Assembly (NCBI RefSeq): GCF_010727945.1
Contig: NZ_AP022569.1
Location: 868,001-932,000, forward strand
Length of the DNA stretch: 64,000 nt
Direction of reading: 5' to 3'
Origin: Mycobacterium cookii
GTDB lineage: Bacteria > Actinomycetota > Actinomycetes > Mycobacteriales > Mycobacteriaceae
The notes under the pieces are model-generated. The model worked only from the letters and a program-made list of their open reading frames with translations. It made no database searches and was not told the DNA's origin. Below, piece after piece: positions 1-9,136 of the stretch (the stretch's first letter is position 1; each line of letters opens with the position of its first letter). The position numbers and the translations under genes are program-made.

Positions 1-381
1 CGTCGAACGTTGACAATGCACGTGTCGCTTCGCAAGCTTCGGCCAGCACCGCGCCGCAATGACATCGCCAGGTCTGATGGCGCCCGCACGCGCACGCCGC
101 GCTGTTGACCACGACCCGTTCAGGCCGCATCAGGTGACCGCGTGGACAGCGCAACGGCGGGGCGGTGGCCCCGCGCGCCGATGGGAACCGCACCAGTTCG
201 CCAACCGCAGGCATAGGGGGACGGTATGCGGCGTCCCTGCGCGCGACATTAATAAACCGAGTGGACTCGCTGAGAAAAATTCAGCGGTGACTCGCGGTCA
301 TCTTTGCTGCGCCTAGCGAAACAAACAGGGCATTAACAATTTTCATGTATCTCCTGCACATCCAGGTGCTAACTTCGGTCC
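1..381. other. Left edge and upstream region of the catabolic cluster
   Basis: No gene is convincingly supported here. The first ~240 bases are GC-rich. One forward frame stays open from the window edge to a TGA at 60-62 and could be the tail of a truncated upstream gene, but 20 codons are not enough to say. From about 245 to 345 the sequence turns AT-rich, which fits a promoter region for the gene starting at 382, but no convincing -35/-10 pair was found. Confidence 0.4.
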
Positions 382-1380
382 GTGCCTGGACTCGGAGTTC
401 CGCTGCGAATCGGTGTGCTCGGTGCGGCGCGAATCGCTCCGTCGGCGCTCATCAAACCGGCCCAGAGCAACGACGATGTCGTCGTCGCGGCGGTGGCGGC
501 GCGCGACCGCTCACGCGCGCAGGCGTTTGCTGCCAAACACAGCATCGCGCGGGTGCACGACACCTACGAGGCGCTGATCGACGACCCGGACATCGATGCG
601 ATCTACAACCCCCTGCCGAACGGGCTGCACGGCAGATGGACTCGCGCCGCACTGGCCGCCGGCAAGCATGTGCTGTGCGAAAAGCCTTTCACCGCGAACG
701 CCGCCGAAGCCCGGGAGATCGCGGAATTGGCGGCGAAGTCGGACCGCGTCGTGATGGAAGCATTCCACTACCGCTACCACCCGCTGGCGTTGCGCGCCTT
801 GGAGATCATCGCCTCGGGCGAACTGGGGAAGCTGACGCGGGTGGAAGCTGCCCTGTGTTTCCCGCTGCCGGTGTTCTCCGATATCCGCTATGACTACGCG
901 CTCGCCGGTGGCGCCCTGATGGACGCCGGCTGCTATGCCGTCCACATGGTGCGGACATTCGGCGGTTCGACCCCGGACGTCGTGTCGGCGCAGGCCAAGC
1001 TGCATGATCCTCGCGTCGACCGGGCAATGACGGCCGAGCTGCGGTTCGCCGAGGGCCACACCGGGCGGGTCCGCTGCTCGATGTGGTCGACGCGATTGCT
1101 GGAGACCAGCGCTCGCATCGTCGGTGACCGCGGTGAGATCAAGCTGCTCAACCCGGTGACACCGCACCTTGTCCACCGCATGTCGGTGCGCTCATCCGAG
1201 GGCAAACGTGTCGAGCGATTCTCGCGCCGCCCGACCTACGCGTATCAGCTCGACGCGTTCGCCGGCGCAGTGTTGCGCGGCCAGCCGGTGACGACCACGC
1301 CCGAGGACGCCGTCGAGAACATGACGGTCATCGATGCGATCTACCGCGCGGCAGGCCTGCCGCTGCGCGAACCGAGCTGA
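382..1380 (+). CDS. Gfo/Idh/MocA family NAD(P)-dependent oxidoreductase
   Basis: 332 aa, GTG start. The N-terminus carries a Rossmann nucleotide-binding loop (GVLGAARIA, residues 11-19). The family EKP motif follows at 100-102 (Lys101 is the usual catalytic/cofactor-contacting lysine), and the C-terminal half has the alpha/beta substrate domain with MDAGCY near residue 176. Family members oxidise or reduce sugars, inositols, trans-dihydrodiols and related polyols with NAD(P). It is first of six co-directional genes ending at 6792 that look like one catabolic pathway. The substrate cannot be read from sequence. Confidence 0.85.
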   Translation: MPGLGVPLRIGVLGAARIAPSALIKPAQSNDDVVVAAVAARDRSRAQAFAAKHSIARVHDTYEALIDDPDIDAIYNPLPNGLHGRWTRAALAAGKHVLCEKPFTANAAEAREIAELAAKSDRVVMEAFHYRYHPLALRALEIIASGELGKLTRVEAALCFPLPVFSDIRYDYALAGGALMDAGCYAVHMVRTFGGSTPDVVSAQAKLHDPRVDRAMTAELRFAEGHTGRVRCSMWSTRLLETSARIVGDRGEIKLLNPVTPHLVHRMSVRSSEGKRVERFSRRPTYAYQLDAFAGAVLRGQPVTTTPEDAVENMTVIDAIYRAAGLPLREPS

Positions 1381-1434
1381 CTGGTCCGACGCCGGAAACT
1401 GGGCCGCCGGGCGCGGGTCTGGCCATATCATCGG

Positions 1435-3054
1435 GTGATGAGCGCCGGTGGCCTGGATATGGCGGACTCGCCGGCCTTCACTGACGAGGAGTCCGCCCGC
1501 TACCGCGCCGCCGGTTGGTGGTCCGATGTGACGTTGTCCGACGCGGTATCAGCCAACGCACAACACCATGCGGACCGGGTGGCCTACGTCGACCATCTCG
1601 GCGGATCGCTTACCTGGCGCGAATTCGATAGTGCGGCAACGGCTCTGGCTGAACAGTTGGTCGGTGTCGGTGTCGTCCGCGGTGATCGGATCGCGGTGTG
1701 GCACGGCGACTCGGCCGCCATCCACGTGCTGTTCGCCGCGATCGAACGATGCGGCGCCGTCGTCGTCGGCATCGGCGCGCGCGCCGGCAGTCGTGAGGTC
1801 GCGGCCATCTTGCGCGGTTCGCGGTCGACGTTGTTGATCAGCGACCCGGTCCGCAGCGACGCTGCGACCCGGGCCGCATTTGGATTGCCGATCCTGGAAC
1901 TCACGGACACCGACGGGGCGCCGCGACTCGACGTCGAGGCGGCTGGCGCTGCGTTGACATCCGAGCGGCGACTCGGCGCCGACGATGTGTTCTTGATCAA
2001 TTCGACCTCTGGGACAACCGGGATGCCCAAGTGCGTCGTGCACACCCAGAACCGTTGGTATTACTTCCACCAGAAAGCCGTCGCCAACGGGCACCTGACA
2101 CCGGACGACGTCGTCCTTCCCGTCATCCCCACCCCGTACGGCTTCGGGATCTGGACCAGCCACACCACCCCGATCTATCTGGGCGCGACCGCGGTGATCC
2201 AGGAGCGGTTCAACGCCAGGGCCACGTGTCAAGCGATAGCCGCGCACCGCGCGACCGTGTTGTGCTGTGTCAGCACGCAATTGACGATGCTGATGGCGGA
2301 CCGCGCCTCACGTGAGTACGACCTGAGTTCATTGCGAGTTGTGTTCACCGGCGGAGAGGCGTTGCCGTACCGGCCGGCAGCGGACTTCGAGACGCTCACC
2401 GGCGCAACGATTCTGCAGTTTTACGGCTCGAATGAGACCGGCATCCTGAGTGCCACCACGCTGAGCGACCCGCAGCCACGCCGACTGCGGACCGCGGGCC
2501 GCATCGTTCCCGAGATGTCGGTAAGACTCTTCGACGGAGATCGAGACGTCACCGACGCGGGACGGGGACAGCCCGCATGCCGGGGTCCGGCGACCAGCCT
2601 CGGCTATCTCGACGGCACCGACCATGATCAGCTGTTCACCCGCGACGGCTGGATGCGGATGGGCGACATCGCCGAAATCGATGCCGACGGCTACCTGACC
2701 GTCACCGGCCGGACGTCCGATTTCATCCTGCGCGGCGGTAAGAACATCAGCGCCGCTCAGGTCGAGGACGCCGCCGCGACACATCCCGCGATCGCCGTTG
2801 CGGCGGCCGTGGCGATGCCTGATCCGGTCTTCGGCGAAAAGGTCTGCCTCTACACCGAACTGGTCGATTCGCAGGCGCTCGACCTGCCCGCACTGGTTCA
2901 GCATCTACTGGCGGTGGGGGTGTCCAAAGAGCTGCTGCCCGAACGGCTCGTCGTGCTCGACGAACTACCGCGATCGTCGGGCGGCAAGGTCGCCAAAGGC
3001 GTTCTTCGAGAAGATATTCGAGCCAGGATGGAGGCCGGTCATGGACGCTCGTGA
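1435..3054 (+). CDS. AMP-dependent acyl/aryl-CoA synthetase
   Basis: 539 aa (ANL adenylating superfamily). It activates a carboxylic acid with ATP and then transfers it to CoA. The A3 P-loop reads STSGTTGMPK beginning at Ser190, the adenylation motif FYGSNETG lies in the middle, and the C-terminal lid carries the catalytic lysine of SGGKVAKG (Lys518). Size and the ring-acid-like context fit benzoate-CoA ligase relatives better than long-chain fatty-acid ligases, but this is inference. GTG 1435 and ATG 1438 are adjacent alternative starts. Its stop overlaps the start of the next gene by 14 bases, so the two are probably translationally coupled. Confidence 0.88.
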   Translation: MMSAGGLDMADSPAFTDEESARYRAAGWWSDVTLSDAVSANAQHHADRVAYVDHLGGSLTWREFDSAATALAEQLVGVGVVRGDRIAVWHGDSAAIHVLFAAIERCGAVVVGIGARAGSREVAAILRGSRSTLLISDPVRSDAATRAAFGLPILELTDTDGAPRLDVEAAGAALTSERRLGADDVFLINSTSGTTGMPKCVVHTQNRWYYFHQKAVANGHLTPDDVVLPVIPTPYGFGIWTSHTTPIYLGATAVIQERFNARATCQAIAAHRATVLCCVSTQLTMLMADRASREYDLSSLRVVFTGGEALPYRPAADFETLTGATILQFYGSNETGILSATTLSDPQPRRLRTAGRIVPEMSVRLFDGDRDVTDAGRGQPACRGPATSLGYLDGTDHDQLFTRDGWMRMGDIAEIDADGYLTVTGRTSDFILRGGKNISAAQVEDAAATHPAIAVAAAVAMPDPVFGEKVCLYTELVDSQALDLPALVQHLLAVGVSKELLPERLVVLDELPRSSGGKVAKGVLREDIRARMEAGHGRS

Positions 3055-3814
3055 CGCTCGGCGCGGCGGGCTGGAGGTGTGGGCGCCGGCGGTGGTTCCG
3101 CCGATCGGCGTCGACCTGTCCAGCGAGCAGGCGCTCGCCGTGGCATTCCGCCACCTCGCCGCCATCGGCTTCGCGGAGAACATGGCCGGGCACATCACCT
3201 GGCAACCCGACGGACAGACCGACATGTTCGTCAACCCGTGGGGCCTCTGGTGGCAGGAGGTCGCCGCCTCGGACATCTGCGTGGTCGACGCCGACGCGCG
3301 GGTGGTCCGCGGCCGGTGGGACGTCACTCCGGCCATCCACATCCACACCGAACTGCATCGCGTCCGTGAAGACGCGCGGGTGGTCATCCACAACCACCCC
3401 TACTACGCCTGTGTGCTCGCCGCGCTGGGCAGGTTGCCCGAGTTGGTGCATCAGACCGGTTCGTTGTTCCTCGACGACCTGTGTCTGGTGGAGTCCTACG
3501 ACGGCGAGATCGACAGCGCCACGCGCGCAGCCGATCTCGCTGCCCGCATCGCGGGCGCAAATCTGACGATCCTGGCCAACCACGGCGTCATCGCGACCGG
3601 CCGCAATCTGGCCGAGGCGGTGTATCGCGCGGCCTCGATCGAGCGGGTCTGCAAACTGGCCTACGACGTCATGCTGACCGGCAGGGAGCCAGTGCAGATG
3701 AGCTGGCCGGATATGGCGGGCATGCAGCGGTCGCTGATCGAGCGGGCCGCCGACGTGTACTGGGCAGGCGCTGCCCGCATGACGATCAAAGCCGACCCGG
3801 CCGTCCTGAGCTGA
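3041..3814 (+). CDS. Class II aldolase/adducin family protein
   Basis: 257 aa. The ATG at 3041 lies inside the end of the preceding ligase gene; the open frame extends further upstream but only as a shadow of that gene. Zn-binding histidines of the class II aldolase fold are visible in HIHTELH, HNHPYY and the later NHGV segment. Family members cleave or epimerise sugar phosphates, and some branches decarboxylate hydroxylated aromatic acids. Beside a CoA ligase and an amidohydrolase, a decarboxylase or aldolase step is plausible. The next start follows 10 bases after its stop. Confidence 0.82.
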   Translation: MDARDARRGGLEVWAPAVVPPIGVDLSSEQALAVAFRHLAAIGFAENMAGHITWQPDGQTDMFVNPWGLWWQEVAASDICVVDADARVVRGRWDVTPAIHIHTELHRVREDARVVIHNHPYYACVLAALGRLPELVHQTGSLFLDDLCLVESYDGEIDSATRAADLAARIAGANLTILANHGVIATGRNLAEAVYRAASIERVCKLAYDVMLTGREPVQMSWPDMAGMQRSLIERAADVYWAGAARMTIKADPAVLS

Positions 3815-3824
3815 GCGGAGTGTC

Positions 3825-5093
3825 ATGAAATCAATCGACGAGTTGGCCGCGAACCTGAGCTTCACCACCGCCAAGACCGGTGAAAGCCGTTCGGTCACCT
3901 TCCTTCCCGACCCGCCCAGGGCGCGACGCCGCTACACACTCATCTCCGTGGACGACCACATCGTCGAACCACCGGACACGTTCACCGGACGTCTGCCGCG
4001 CAAGTTCGCCGAACGCGCCCCGAAAGTCGTCGACACCGCCGACGGCGGACAGACGTGGGTCTACGACGGCCGCGAGTTGCCCAATGTCGGTTTCAACGCG
4101 GTGGTCGGCCGGCCGGTGTCGGAGTACGGCTTCGAACCGGTCCGATTCGACGAAATGCGCCGGGGCGCCTGGGATATCGACGCGCGCGTCAAGGACATGG
4201 ACCTGAATGGCATCTATGCGTCGCTGAACTTTCCGTCCTTCCTGCCAGGTTTCGCCGGCCAGCGACTGCAGCAGGTGACCACCGACCCCGAGCTCGCCCT
4301 GGCGTCGGTGCGGGCGTGGAATGACTGGCACCACGACGTCTGGGCCGGCGCACACCCCGGCCGGATCATTCCGTGCCAGTTATCGTGGCTGCTCGATCCC
4401 GAGCTCGGTGCGGCGATGATTCGCGAAAACGCCGAACGGGGTTTCCACGCCGTCACATTCAGCGAGAATCCCGCGATGCTCGGGTTGCCGAGTATCCACT
4501 CCGGCCACTGGGACCCGATGATGGCCGCGTGCGCCGAGACCGGCACCGTCGTCAATCTGCACATCGGCTCGTCCGGATCGTCGCCGTCGACCACCGAGGA
4601 TGCGCCGCCGGACGTGCAGGGCGTCTTGTTCTTCGCCTATGCCATATCCGCCGCGGTCGACTGGCTGTACTCCGGGTTGCCCAGCAGATTCCCGGATTTG
4701 CAGATCTGCCTGTCCGAGGGTGGAATCGGTTGGGTTGCCGGGCTTTTGGACCGCCTCGACCACATGCTCAGCTACCACGCGATGTATGGCACCTGGGCGG
4801 AGCTGGGGGAGAGCTTGACCCCCGCGGAGGTGTTCAGCCGCAACTTCTGGTTCTGTGCCGTGGAAGACAAGTCCTCGTTCATGCAGCACGACCGCATCGG
4901 CGCGGACAACATCATGTTGGAAGCCGACTACCCGCACTGCGACTCGACGTGGCCGCACACCCAGGAAACCGTCCACCAGCAGATCGGCGACCTGCCACCG
5001 GATCTGATCCGGAAATTCACCTGGGAGAACGCATCTCGGCTGTACCGTCATCCGGTTCCGGTCGAGATCCAGCGCGATCCCGAGGCGTTCTGA
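3825..5093 (+). CDS. Amidohydrolase family (ACMSD-like) metal-dependent hydrolase/decarboxylase
   Basis: 422 aa. After a ~40-residue lead, the segment SVDDHIVEPPDTF opens the TIM barrel as in Amidohydrolase_2 proteins. Later HIGSSGS, a conserved SEGGIGW strand and EADYPHCDSTWP near the C-terminus supply the other metal/substrate positions, and NASRLY closes the domain as in this family. Members related to 2-amino-3-carboxymuconate semialdehyde decarboxylase remove carboxyl groups from aromatic or muconate acids. The position between an aldolase-type protein and an SDR supports a catabolic role. Substrate unknown. Confidence 0.83.
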   Translation: MKSIDELAANLSFTTAKTGESRSVTFLPDPPRARRRYTLISVDDHIVEPPDTFTGRLPRKFAERAPKVVDTADGGQTWVYDGRELPNVGFNAVVGRPVSEYGFEPVRFDEMRRGAWDIDARVKDMDLNGIYASLNFPSFLPGFAGQRLQQVTTDPELALASVRAWNDWHHDVWAGAHPGRIIPCQLSWLLDPELGAAMIRENAERGFHAVTFSENPAMLGLPSIHSGHWDPMMAACAETGTVVNLHIGSSGSSPSTTEDAPPDVQGVLFFAYAISAAVDWLYSGLPSRFPDLQICLSEGGIGWVAGLLDRLDHMLSYHAMYGTWAELGESLTPAEVFSRNFWFCAVEDKSSFMQHDRIGADNIMLEADYPHCDSTWPHTQETVHQQIGDLPPDLIRKFTWENASRLYRHPVPVEIQRDPEAF

Positions 5094-5184
5094 CGACGAT
5101 TCACTCACTACCAGGAAAGACGTCGCTCGGATACCTGGCCCGTTACCTAACTCCGATGTCGCCGGACGGATAGACTCCGCGGCC

Positions 5185-5949
5185 ATGACGGTACCGCACA
5201 GACCGCTGGACGGGCGCCGGATCCTGGTCACCGGTGGCGCCACCGGAATCGGGGCGGCGGCGGTGCACGTCCTGTGCGCTGCGGGCGCCCGGGTGGTCGC
5301 GACATATCACCGCACCGCACCGCCGGACGACGCGCCGGCGGTGACGTGGCTGCAGTGCGACGTGCGCGATGCCGCGGCAGTCGAGGCGGCATTCGGCGAC
5401 GCGGTCCGCGAACTCGGCGGCCTCGACGTCCTGGTCAACGCCGCCGGATCGTGGCAGGCGGGAGTGCCCGGGCAGATCAGCGGCGAGGACATCGACTTCC
5501 TGCTCGACACCAACGTCAAAGCCACGATTCTCACGAATCAGGCCGCGCACGCGGCCATGCGCGAAAACGGTGGCCAGATTATCAATTTCGGGTCTGCCGA
5601 GGCGGTGATGGGCAGTCCTATCGCCGCGGTGTACGCCGCCACCAAGGGCGCCGTCCAGGCCTGGACTCGCTCGGCGGCCAAGGCGTGGGGCGCCGAGCGG
5701 GTGACCGTCAACGCGCTCGCACCGGCCGTCCAGACGCAAGGGGCCGATCGGCTGCGGGCCTTCCTGGGCCCTGGTGCCGCGGCGTTTATCGACCAGCAGA
5801 TGAAGCTGTCCATACCCTTGGGCGGCAAGCTCGGCGATCCCGCCGGCGATCTGGGACCGGTCTTGGTGTTTCTGGCCGGCACGGGTGCGGCTTTCATCAC
5901 CGGCCAGCTGATCCCCGTCGACGGTGGCCTTGCCATGGTCGGCGGCTGA
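5185..5949 (+). CDS. Short-chain dehydrogenase/reductase (SDR)
   Basis: 254 aa, classical SDR length. The cofactor loop TGGATGIGAA is near residue 13, NAAG marks the adenine-binding turn, the active-site serine lies in NFGSAEAV, and the Tyr-Lys pair appears in YAATKGAV. The C-terminal GQLIPVDGGLAMVGG is typical of FabG-like enzymes. It reduces or oxidises a carbonyl/alcohol with NAD(P)H. A 91-base gap separates it from the amidohydrolase and 9 bases from the next gene. Confidence 0.88.
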   Translation: MTVPHRPLDGRRILVTGGATGIGAAAVHVLCAAGARVVATYHRTAPPDDAPAVTWLQCDVRDAAAVEAAFGDAVRELGGLDVLVNAAGSWQAGVPGQISGEDIDFLLDTNVKATILTNQAAHAAMRENGGQIINFGSAEAVMGSPIAAVYAATKGAVQAWTRSAAKAWGAERVTVNALAPAVQTQGADRLRAFLGPGAAAFIDQQMKLSIPLGGKLGDPAGDLGPVLVFLAGTGAAFITGQLIPVDGGLAMVGG

Positions 5950-5958
5950 GAAGCGCAC

Positions 5959-6792
5959 GTGGGAATGGACCGCCTCGGCATCGAGATGCTCAGCGTGTTC
6001 GGCATGCCGCCGGTCGAATACGTCGGCCTCGTCGCCGACCTGGGCTGCCGCTACATCACAGCCGGTTTGGTCGGCTTTGCACCGCTGAATTCCCTTGGTT
6101 ATCCACCGTTTTCGCTTCGCGACGACCCGGCGTTGCGCCGCGATCTGCTCGCAGCCATGACCGACCGCGGGGTCTCGATCTCGCTGGGCGAAGGTTTGCT
6201 GATCGCGCCGGGCGTCGACGTTCGCTGCTACGCCGCCGATCTCGACGTCATGGCCGAATTGCGGATCCCGCGGATCAACACCGTCAGCCTGGAGCCGGAC
6301 CGTGCTCGCACGTTCGATCAACTTGCTGCGCTCACCGCCCTGGCGGCCGAGCGGGGTATCGCGACGTGTATCGAACCCGTTCTGGGCCTGAGCATCGCGG
6401 ACTTACCCATGGCCGTCGCCGCCGTCGAGTATGTCGGTCGGGACGACGTCAGCGTGCTGATCGACACCATGCACGTAGCTCGTTTCGGCGCGCGCGCCGA
6501 CGACCTGCGAGCGCTGCCCGCAGAGCGGATCGGTTACATCCAGCTGAGCGATACCACGCTGCAGCCGAGAATCGCCCATTACGCCGAAGAGGCCATGTTC
6601 GAACGACTGCCGCCCGGCGAAGGCGAACTGCCGCTGGCCGACATGCTCGCGGCCCTACCGGCTGATCGCGTCGTCGGTTTGGAGATTCCGATGCGATCCC
6701 GCGCCGAGGCCGGCGTCAGCGCCTACGACCGGTTGCGGCCGTGCGTTGAGAGCGCGCGGGCATTACTGGCCGATACGCACGAAATCGATTGA
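5959..6792 (+). CDS. Xylose-isomerase-like TIM barrel (sugar phosphate isomerase/epimerase) protein
   Basis: 277 aa, GTG start 9 bases after the SDR stop. The pattern of alternating strands and helices, with metal-ligand acids in TCIEPVL, VLIDTMHV, YIQLSD and GLEIPM, is that of the AP endonuclease 2/xylose isomerase-like family. Members act as epimerases, isomerases or dehydratases on sugars and cyclitols. It closes the co-directional cluster and may work with the Gfo/Idh/MocA enzyme at 382. Confidence 0.8.
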   Translation: MGMDRLGIEMLSVFGMPPVEYVGLVADLGCRYITAGLVGFAPLNSLGYPPFSLRDDPALRRDLLAAMTDRGVSISLGEGLLIAPGVDVRCYAADLDVMAELRIPRINTVSLEPDRARTFDQLAALTALAAERGIATCIEPVLGLSIADLPMAVAAVEYVGRDDVSVLIDTMHVARFGARADDLRALPAERIGYIQLSDTTLQPRIAHYAEEAMFERLPPGEGELPLADMLAALPADRVVGLEIPMRSRAEAGVSAYDRLRPCVESARALLADTHEID

Positions 6793-6807
6793 GCCTCAAG
6801 CTATCGG

Positions 6808-7380
6808 TCAGCCACCGAACGCTTTCTTGATCGCGGCGTCCTGCCGTTGCCCGACGTCGGTCACGAAGTCCATCGGCGCCAGCATCTCTGGGGGACCGTC
6901 GAACTCCAGCGTCACAAAGGCCTTGCCCTCAGTGAACAGCAAGATCGTCACACCCTTGGAACGATCCTCGCTCAGCCCCTCGATGGTGACGCCGCCAACT
7001 CCTACGTCGGCGTTCAGCGCTTTTGTGCGCAGCGCTTCACGGTGCACCGCTTTGGCCGAATCCAGCGCATTCGCGGCAGCCTCCGGATTGAGCAGGATCT
7101 CGATGGTGTCGATGATCGTATGGCTGTGGTCTTGGTCGGTGAACGTCGTCGTCGCACCGGTCTGGCCGTTCGGATTCTTCGTTGCGGGCCCGGCGGTGAA
7201 AGTATCGGGGGCCTTGATGTCGCCGGCCTTGATCAGGAGCGTGGTGTAGTCAGTGATCGGCGCGCCTGCCGAGGTGGCGGCCCCCGAGGACGGTGTCGAC
7301 GACGTGGGGTGGCCGCCGCAACCGGCGGCCAGTGACGCCACGGTAGCCAGCGCCGCCACCGCAGACAGGGAAGTCCTCAT
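6808..7380 (-). CDS. Mycobacterial lipoprotein of unknown function
   Basis: 190 aa. The start at 7380 is preceded by a good AGGAG site, although the frame stays open 17 codons further. The N-terminus is a lipoprotein signal with lipobox LAAGC (lipidated Cys21), so the protein should be anchored in the outer leaflet of the plasma membrane. The remainder is a compact single domain with DYTTLLIKAGDI and IDTIEILLNP segments, resembling LpqN-type mycobacterial lipoproteins. It is transcribed toward the catabolic cluster, tail to tail with the gene at 5959. Confidence 0.82.
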   Translation of the reverse strand: MRTSLSAVAALATVASLAAGCGGHPTSSTPSSGAATSAGAPITDYTTLLIKAGDIKAPDTFTAGPATKNPNGQTGATTTFTDQDHSHTIIDTIEILLNPEAAANALDSAKAVHREALRTKALNADVGVGGVTIEGLSEDRSKGVTILLFTEGKAFVTLEFDGPPEMLAPMDFVTDVGQRQDAAIKKAFGG

Positions 7381-7608
7381 CGCGTCGTGCTCCTTCACAT
7401 CGGGTAACGGAATACGGTAACCCAGCCGCAAATTGCCCGCTCACGTTGTGCCCGTCGCACCTCGGCGCGCAGATCCCTCGAGTGGACGTGTTTGACCGGC
7501 TGTCACGACGGGAAGGCGAACACGGCGGACGTGCCGGCCTGTCTGGATCGGCGGGACATGAGAGGGCCGGCGGTCCGTTTAATCGAGGTGAATTAGGAGG
7601 ACTGACTT

Positions 7609-7845
7609 ATGGGCGAGCAGAACAGTGGGCCCGAGGAAGCCGTAAAGGGTGCCGTCGAAGGCATCAAGGGCAAGGCCAAAGAGGTCGGCGGGACGATCGC
7701 TGGTCGCGACGACATCGTCAAAGAAGGTAAAGCCCAGCAGGACAAGGCCGATGCCGAGCGCGATGCCGCGAAGAAGGAAGCCGAAGCCGAGTCGGCGCGG
7801 GCCGGCGCAGACGCTGCCGAAAAGCGTCAGAAGGAACACCAGTAA
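7609..7845 (+). CDS. CsbD-like small hydrophilic stress protein
   Basis: 78 aa, very rich in Lys, Glu, Ala and Asp with no hydrophobic core. The N-terminal AVKGAVEGIKGKAKEVGG followed by a DDIVKEGKAQQ repeat is the CsbD signature; the C-terminal half is a charged predicted helix. A perfect AGGAGG lies about 9 bases before the ATG, implying high expression. CsbD proteins are general-stress proteins of unknown biochemical role. A hairpin terminator follows directly. Confidence 0.85.
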   Translation: MGEQNSGPEEAVKGAVEGIKGKAKEVGGTIAGRDDIVKEGKAQQDKADAERDAAKKEAEAESARAGADAAEKRQKEHQ

Positions 7846-7858
7846 GCCAGCGCGAACG

Positions 7859-7893
7859 AACGGTCCGGTCCGATCCGCGGGCCGGACCGTTTT
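7859..7893 (+). terminator. Rho-independent terminator after the csbD-like gene
   Basis: A 10-bp perfect stem (AACGGTCCGG / CCGGACCGTT) with a 13-base loop runs straight into TTTTG, 14 bases after the csbD stop codon. Confidence 0.8.
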
Positions 7894-7898
7894 GTGTC

Positions 7899-7925
7899 GC
7901 AGCTAATCAGCGGCTGATTAGCTGC
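7899..7925. promoter_or_regulatory. Perfect 12-bp inverted repeat between convergent genes
   Basis: GCAGCTAATCAG and CTGATTAGCTGC face each other across a 3-base CGG spacer. It lies 6 bases past the csbD terminator and 22 bases beyond the stop of the convergent gene at 7948. It may terminate the opposing transcript or be a protein-binding palindrome. The AT-rich arms stand out from the surrounding GC-rich DNA. Confidence 0.55.
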
Positions 7926-7947
7926 GCACCAATGCTTTCGGACTCGG

Positions 7948-9036
7948 CTAGCTCGCCGCCACGTGCTCGCGCGCAAACAACCCGCGTCCGGTCACGAACG
8001 GCAGGTCTAGGGTCGTCCTGATTCCCGGTGGGGCCGCGACCACCGCCGGGATGGCGTTGACGATCCGCCCGGCGGCGCCGCAGATCGCGGCTTGATTGTG
8101 GTCGCCGTAGCGGCTGCTCGGGACGATGTCCACGGCGTAGGACGGCTCGCCGGTGATCTCGACGCGATACGAACCGCCGCCCGCGGCGGGTTGCTGCCAG
8201 TCTGGTCGCAGATCGGGCCGCAGGCGGGTGATGTGCTCGATGACAATCGCCGGATGCCCTGCGACCATGCCGCGGATCTCGAATTGCAGCGCGGCCAGCG
8301 TGCCCTTGGCCACGTGACCCACCGCAATGTCGAAGTCCTCTGGCGCCGGCTCGCGCTGGTAGGACTCGGTGATCTCGTCGACCTCGATGCCGAGACCGGC
8401 CGCGAGCTGCCGGATGGCCGTACCCCAGGCGATGCTCAGGACGCCCGGCTGCAGCAGCATCGGGGTCTCGTCCAGCGACCGGGCGAAGCCCATGTAGTGC
8501 ATGACCTCCGCACCGTCGTAGGACGCGTAGTCGTGGATCTCCATGCAGCGCACCTGCTCGATGCGCTGACAGGTGCCGGCAAGTGCAAACGGGATCAAAT
8601 CGTTAGCAAACCCGGGATCGACCCCGCTGATGAAGATGCTCGCATTTCCTTGCCGCGCAGCATCTTCCACACGTGCGATGTACTTGTCCGGCAACACACC
8701 CCACGGATACTGCAGCAACCCCGGCGACGACCCGACAACGTTGACGCCGGCGGCGAGGATGCGCATGACGTCCTTCATCGCGTCGGGCAGACGAGTGTCA
8801 CCCATCGCGCAGTACACCACGCAGTCCGGCTGGGTGGCGATCGCAGCCTCGAGGTCGTTGACCGCCACGATGCCGGTGTGGGTCTCCAATCCGGCTAGCG
8901 CGGCGGCGTCCTTTCCGACCTTCTCCTGCGACGAGACACACACTCCGGTCAGCTCGAACTGCGGATTGCTGATCAACTCGATCAGCGCCAACCGACCGAC
9001 GTTGCCAGTGCCGACGTGGGCGACCCGGATCGCCAT
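7948..9036 (-). CDS. DapB-like NAD(P)H-dependent dehydrogenase
   Basis: 362 aa, start at 9036 chosen because GGAGG lies just upstream. The N-terminal Rossmann domain opens with HVGTGNVGRLA; further on come VYCAMGDTR, GVNVVGSSPG and FISGVDPGFANDL. This is the mycobacterial family annotated as dihydrodipicolinate-reductase-like or diacylated amino-acid dehydrogenase-like. It is related in fold to 2,4-diaminopentanoate dehydrogenase and is not lysine-pathway DapB. The substrate is unknown. It is a single-gene unit convergent with the csbD-like gene. Confidence 0.8.
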   Translation of the reverse strand: MAIRVAHVGTGNVGRLALIELISNPQFELTGVCVSSQEKVGKDAAALAGLETHTGIVAVNDLEAAIATQPDCVVYCAMGDTRLPDAMKDVMRILAAGVNVVGSSPGLLQYPWGVLPDKYIARVEDAARQGNASIFISGVDPGFANDLIPFALAGTCQRIEQVRCMEIHDYASYDGAEVMHYMGFARSLDETPMLLQPGVLSIAWGTAIRQLAAGLGIEVDEITESYQREPAPEDFDIAVGHVAKGTLAALQFEIRGMVAGHPAIVIEHITRLRPDLRPDWQQPAAGGGSYRVEITGEPSYAVDIVPSSRYGDHNQAAICGAAGRIVNAIPAVVAAPPGIRTTLDLPFVTGRGLFAREHVAAS

Positions 9037-9136
9037 AGATGTCCTCCGTCTCAGGATTCCAACGACAGACCGCACTCGACGCTAGTCCACGCCGGAAGCC
9101 GGCGTGACGAATCCTGAGGTCACGAACTCCGGAAGA

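Noticed and set aside
59..316. 85-codon ORF at the left edge
   Set aside because: No ribosome site, no recognisable domain, composition like non-coding GC-rich DNA.
2747..3898. 383-codon antisense frame across the ligase/aldolase junction
   Set aside because: Crosses two well-supported genes on the opposite strand and shows only Arg/Ala-rich composition.
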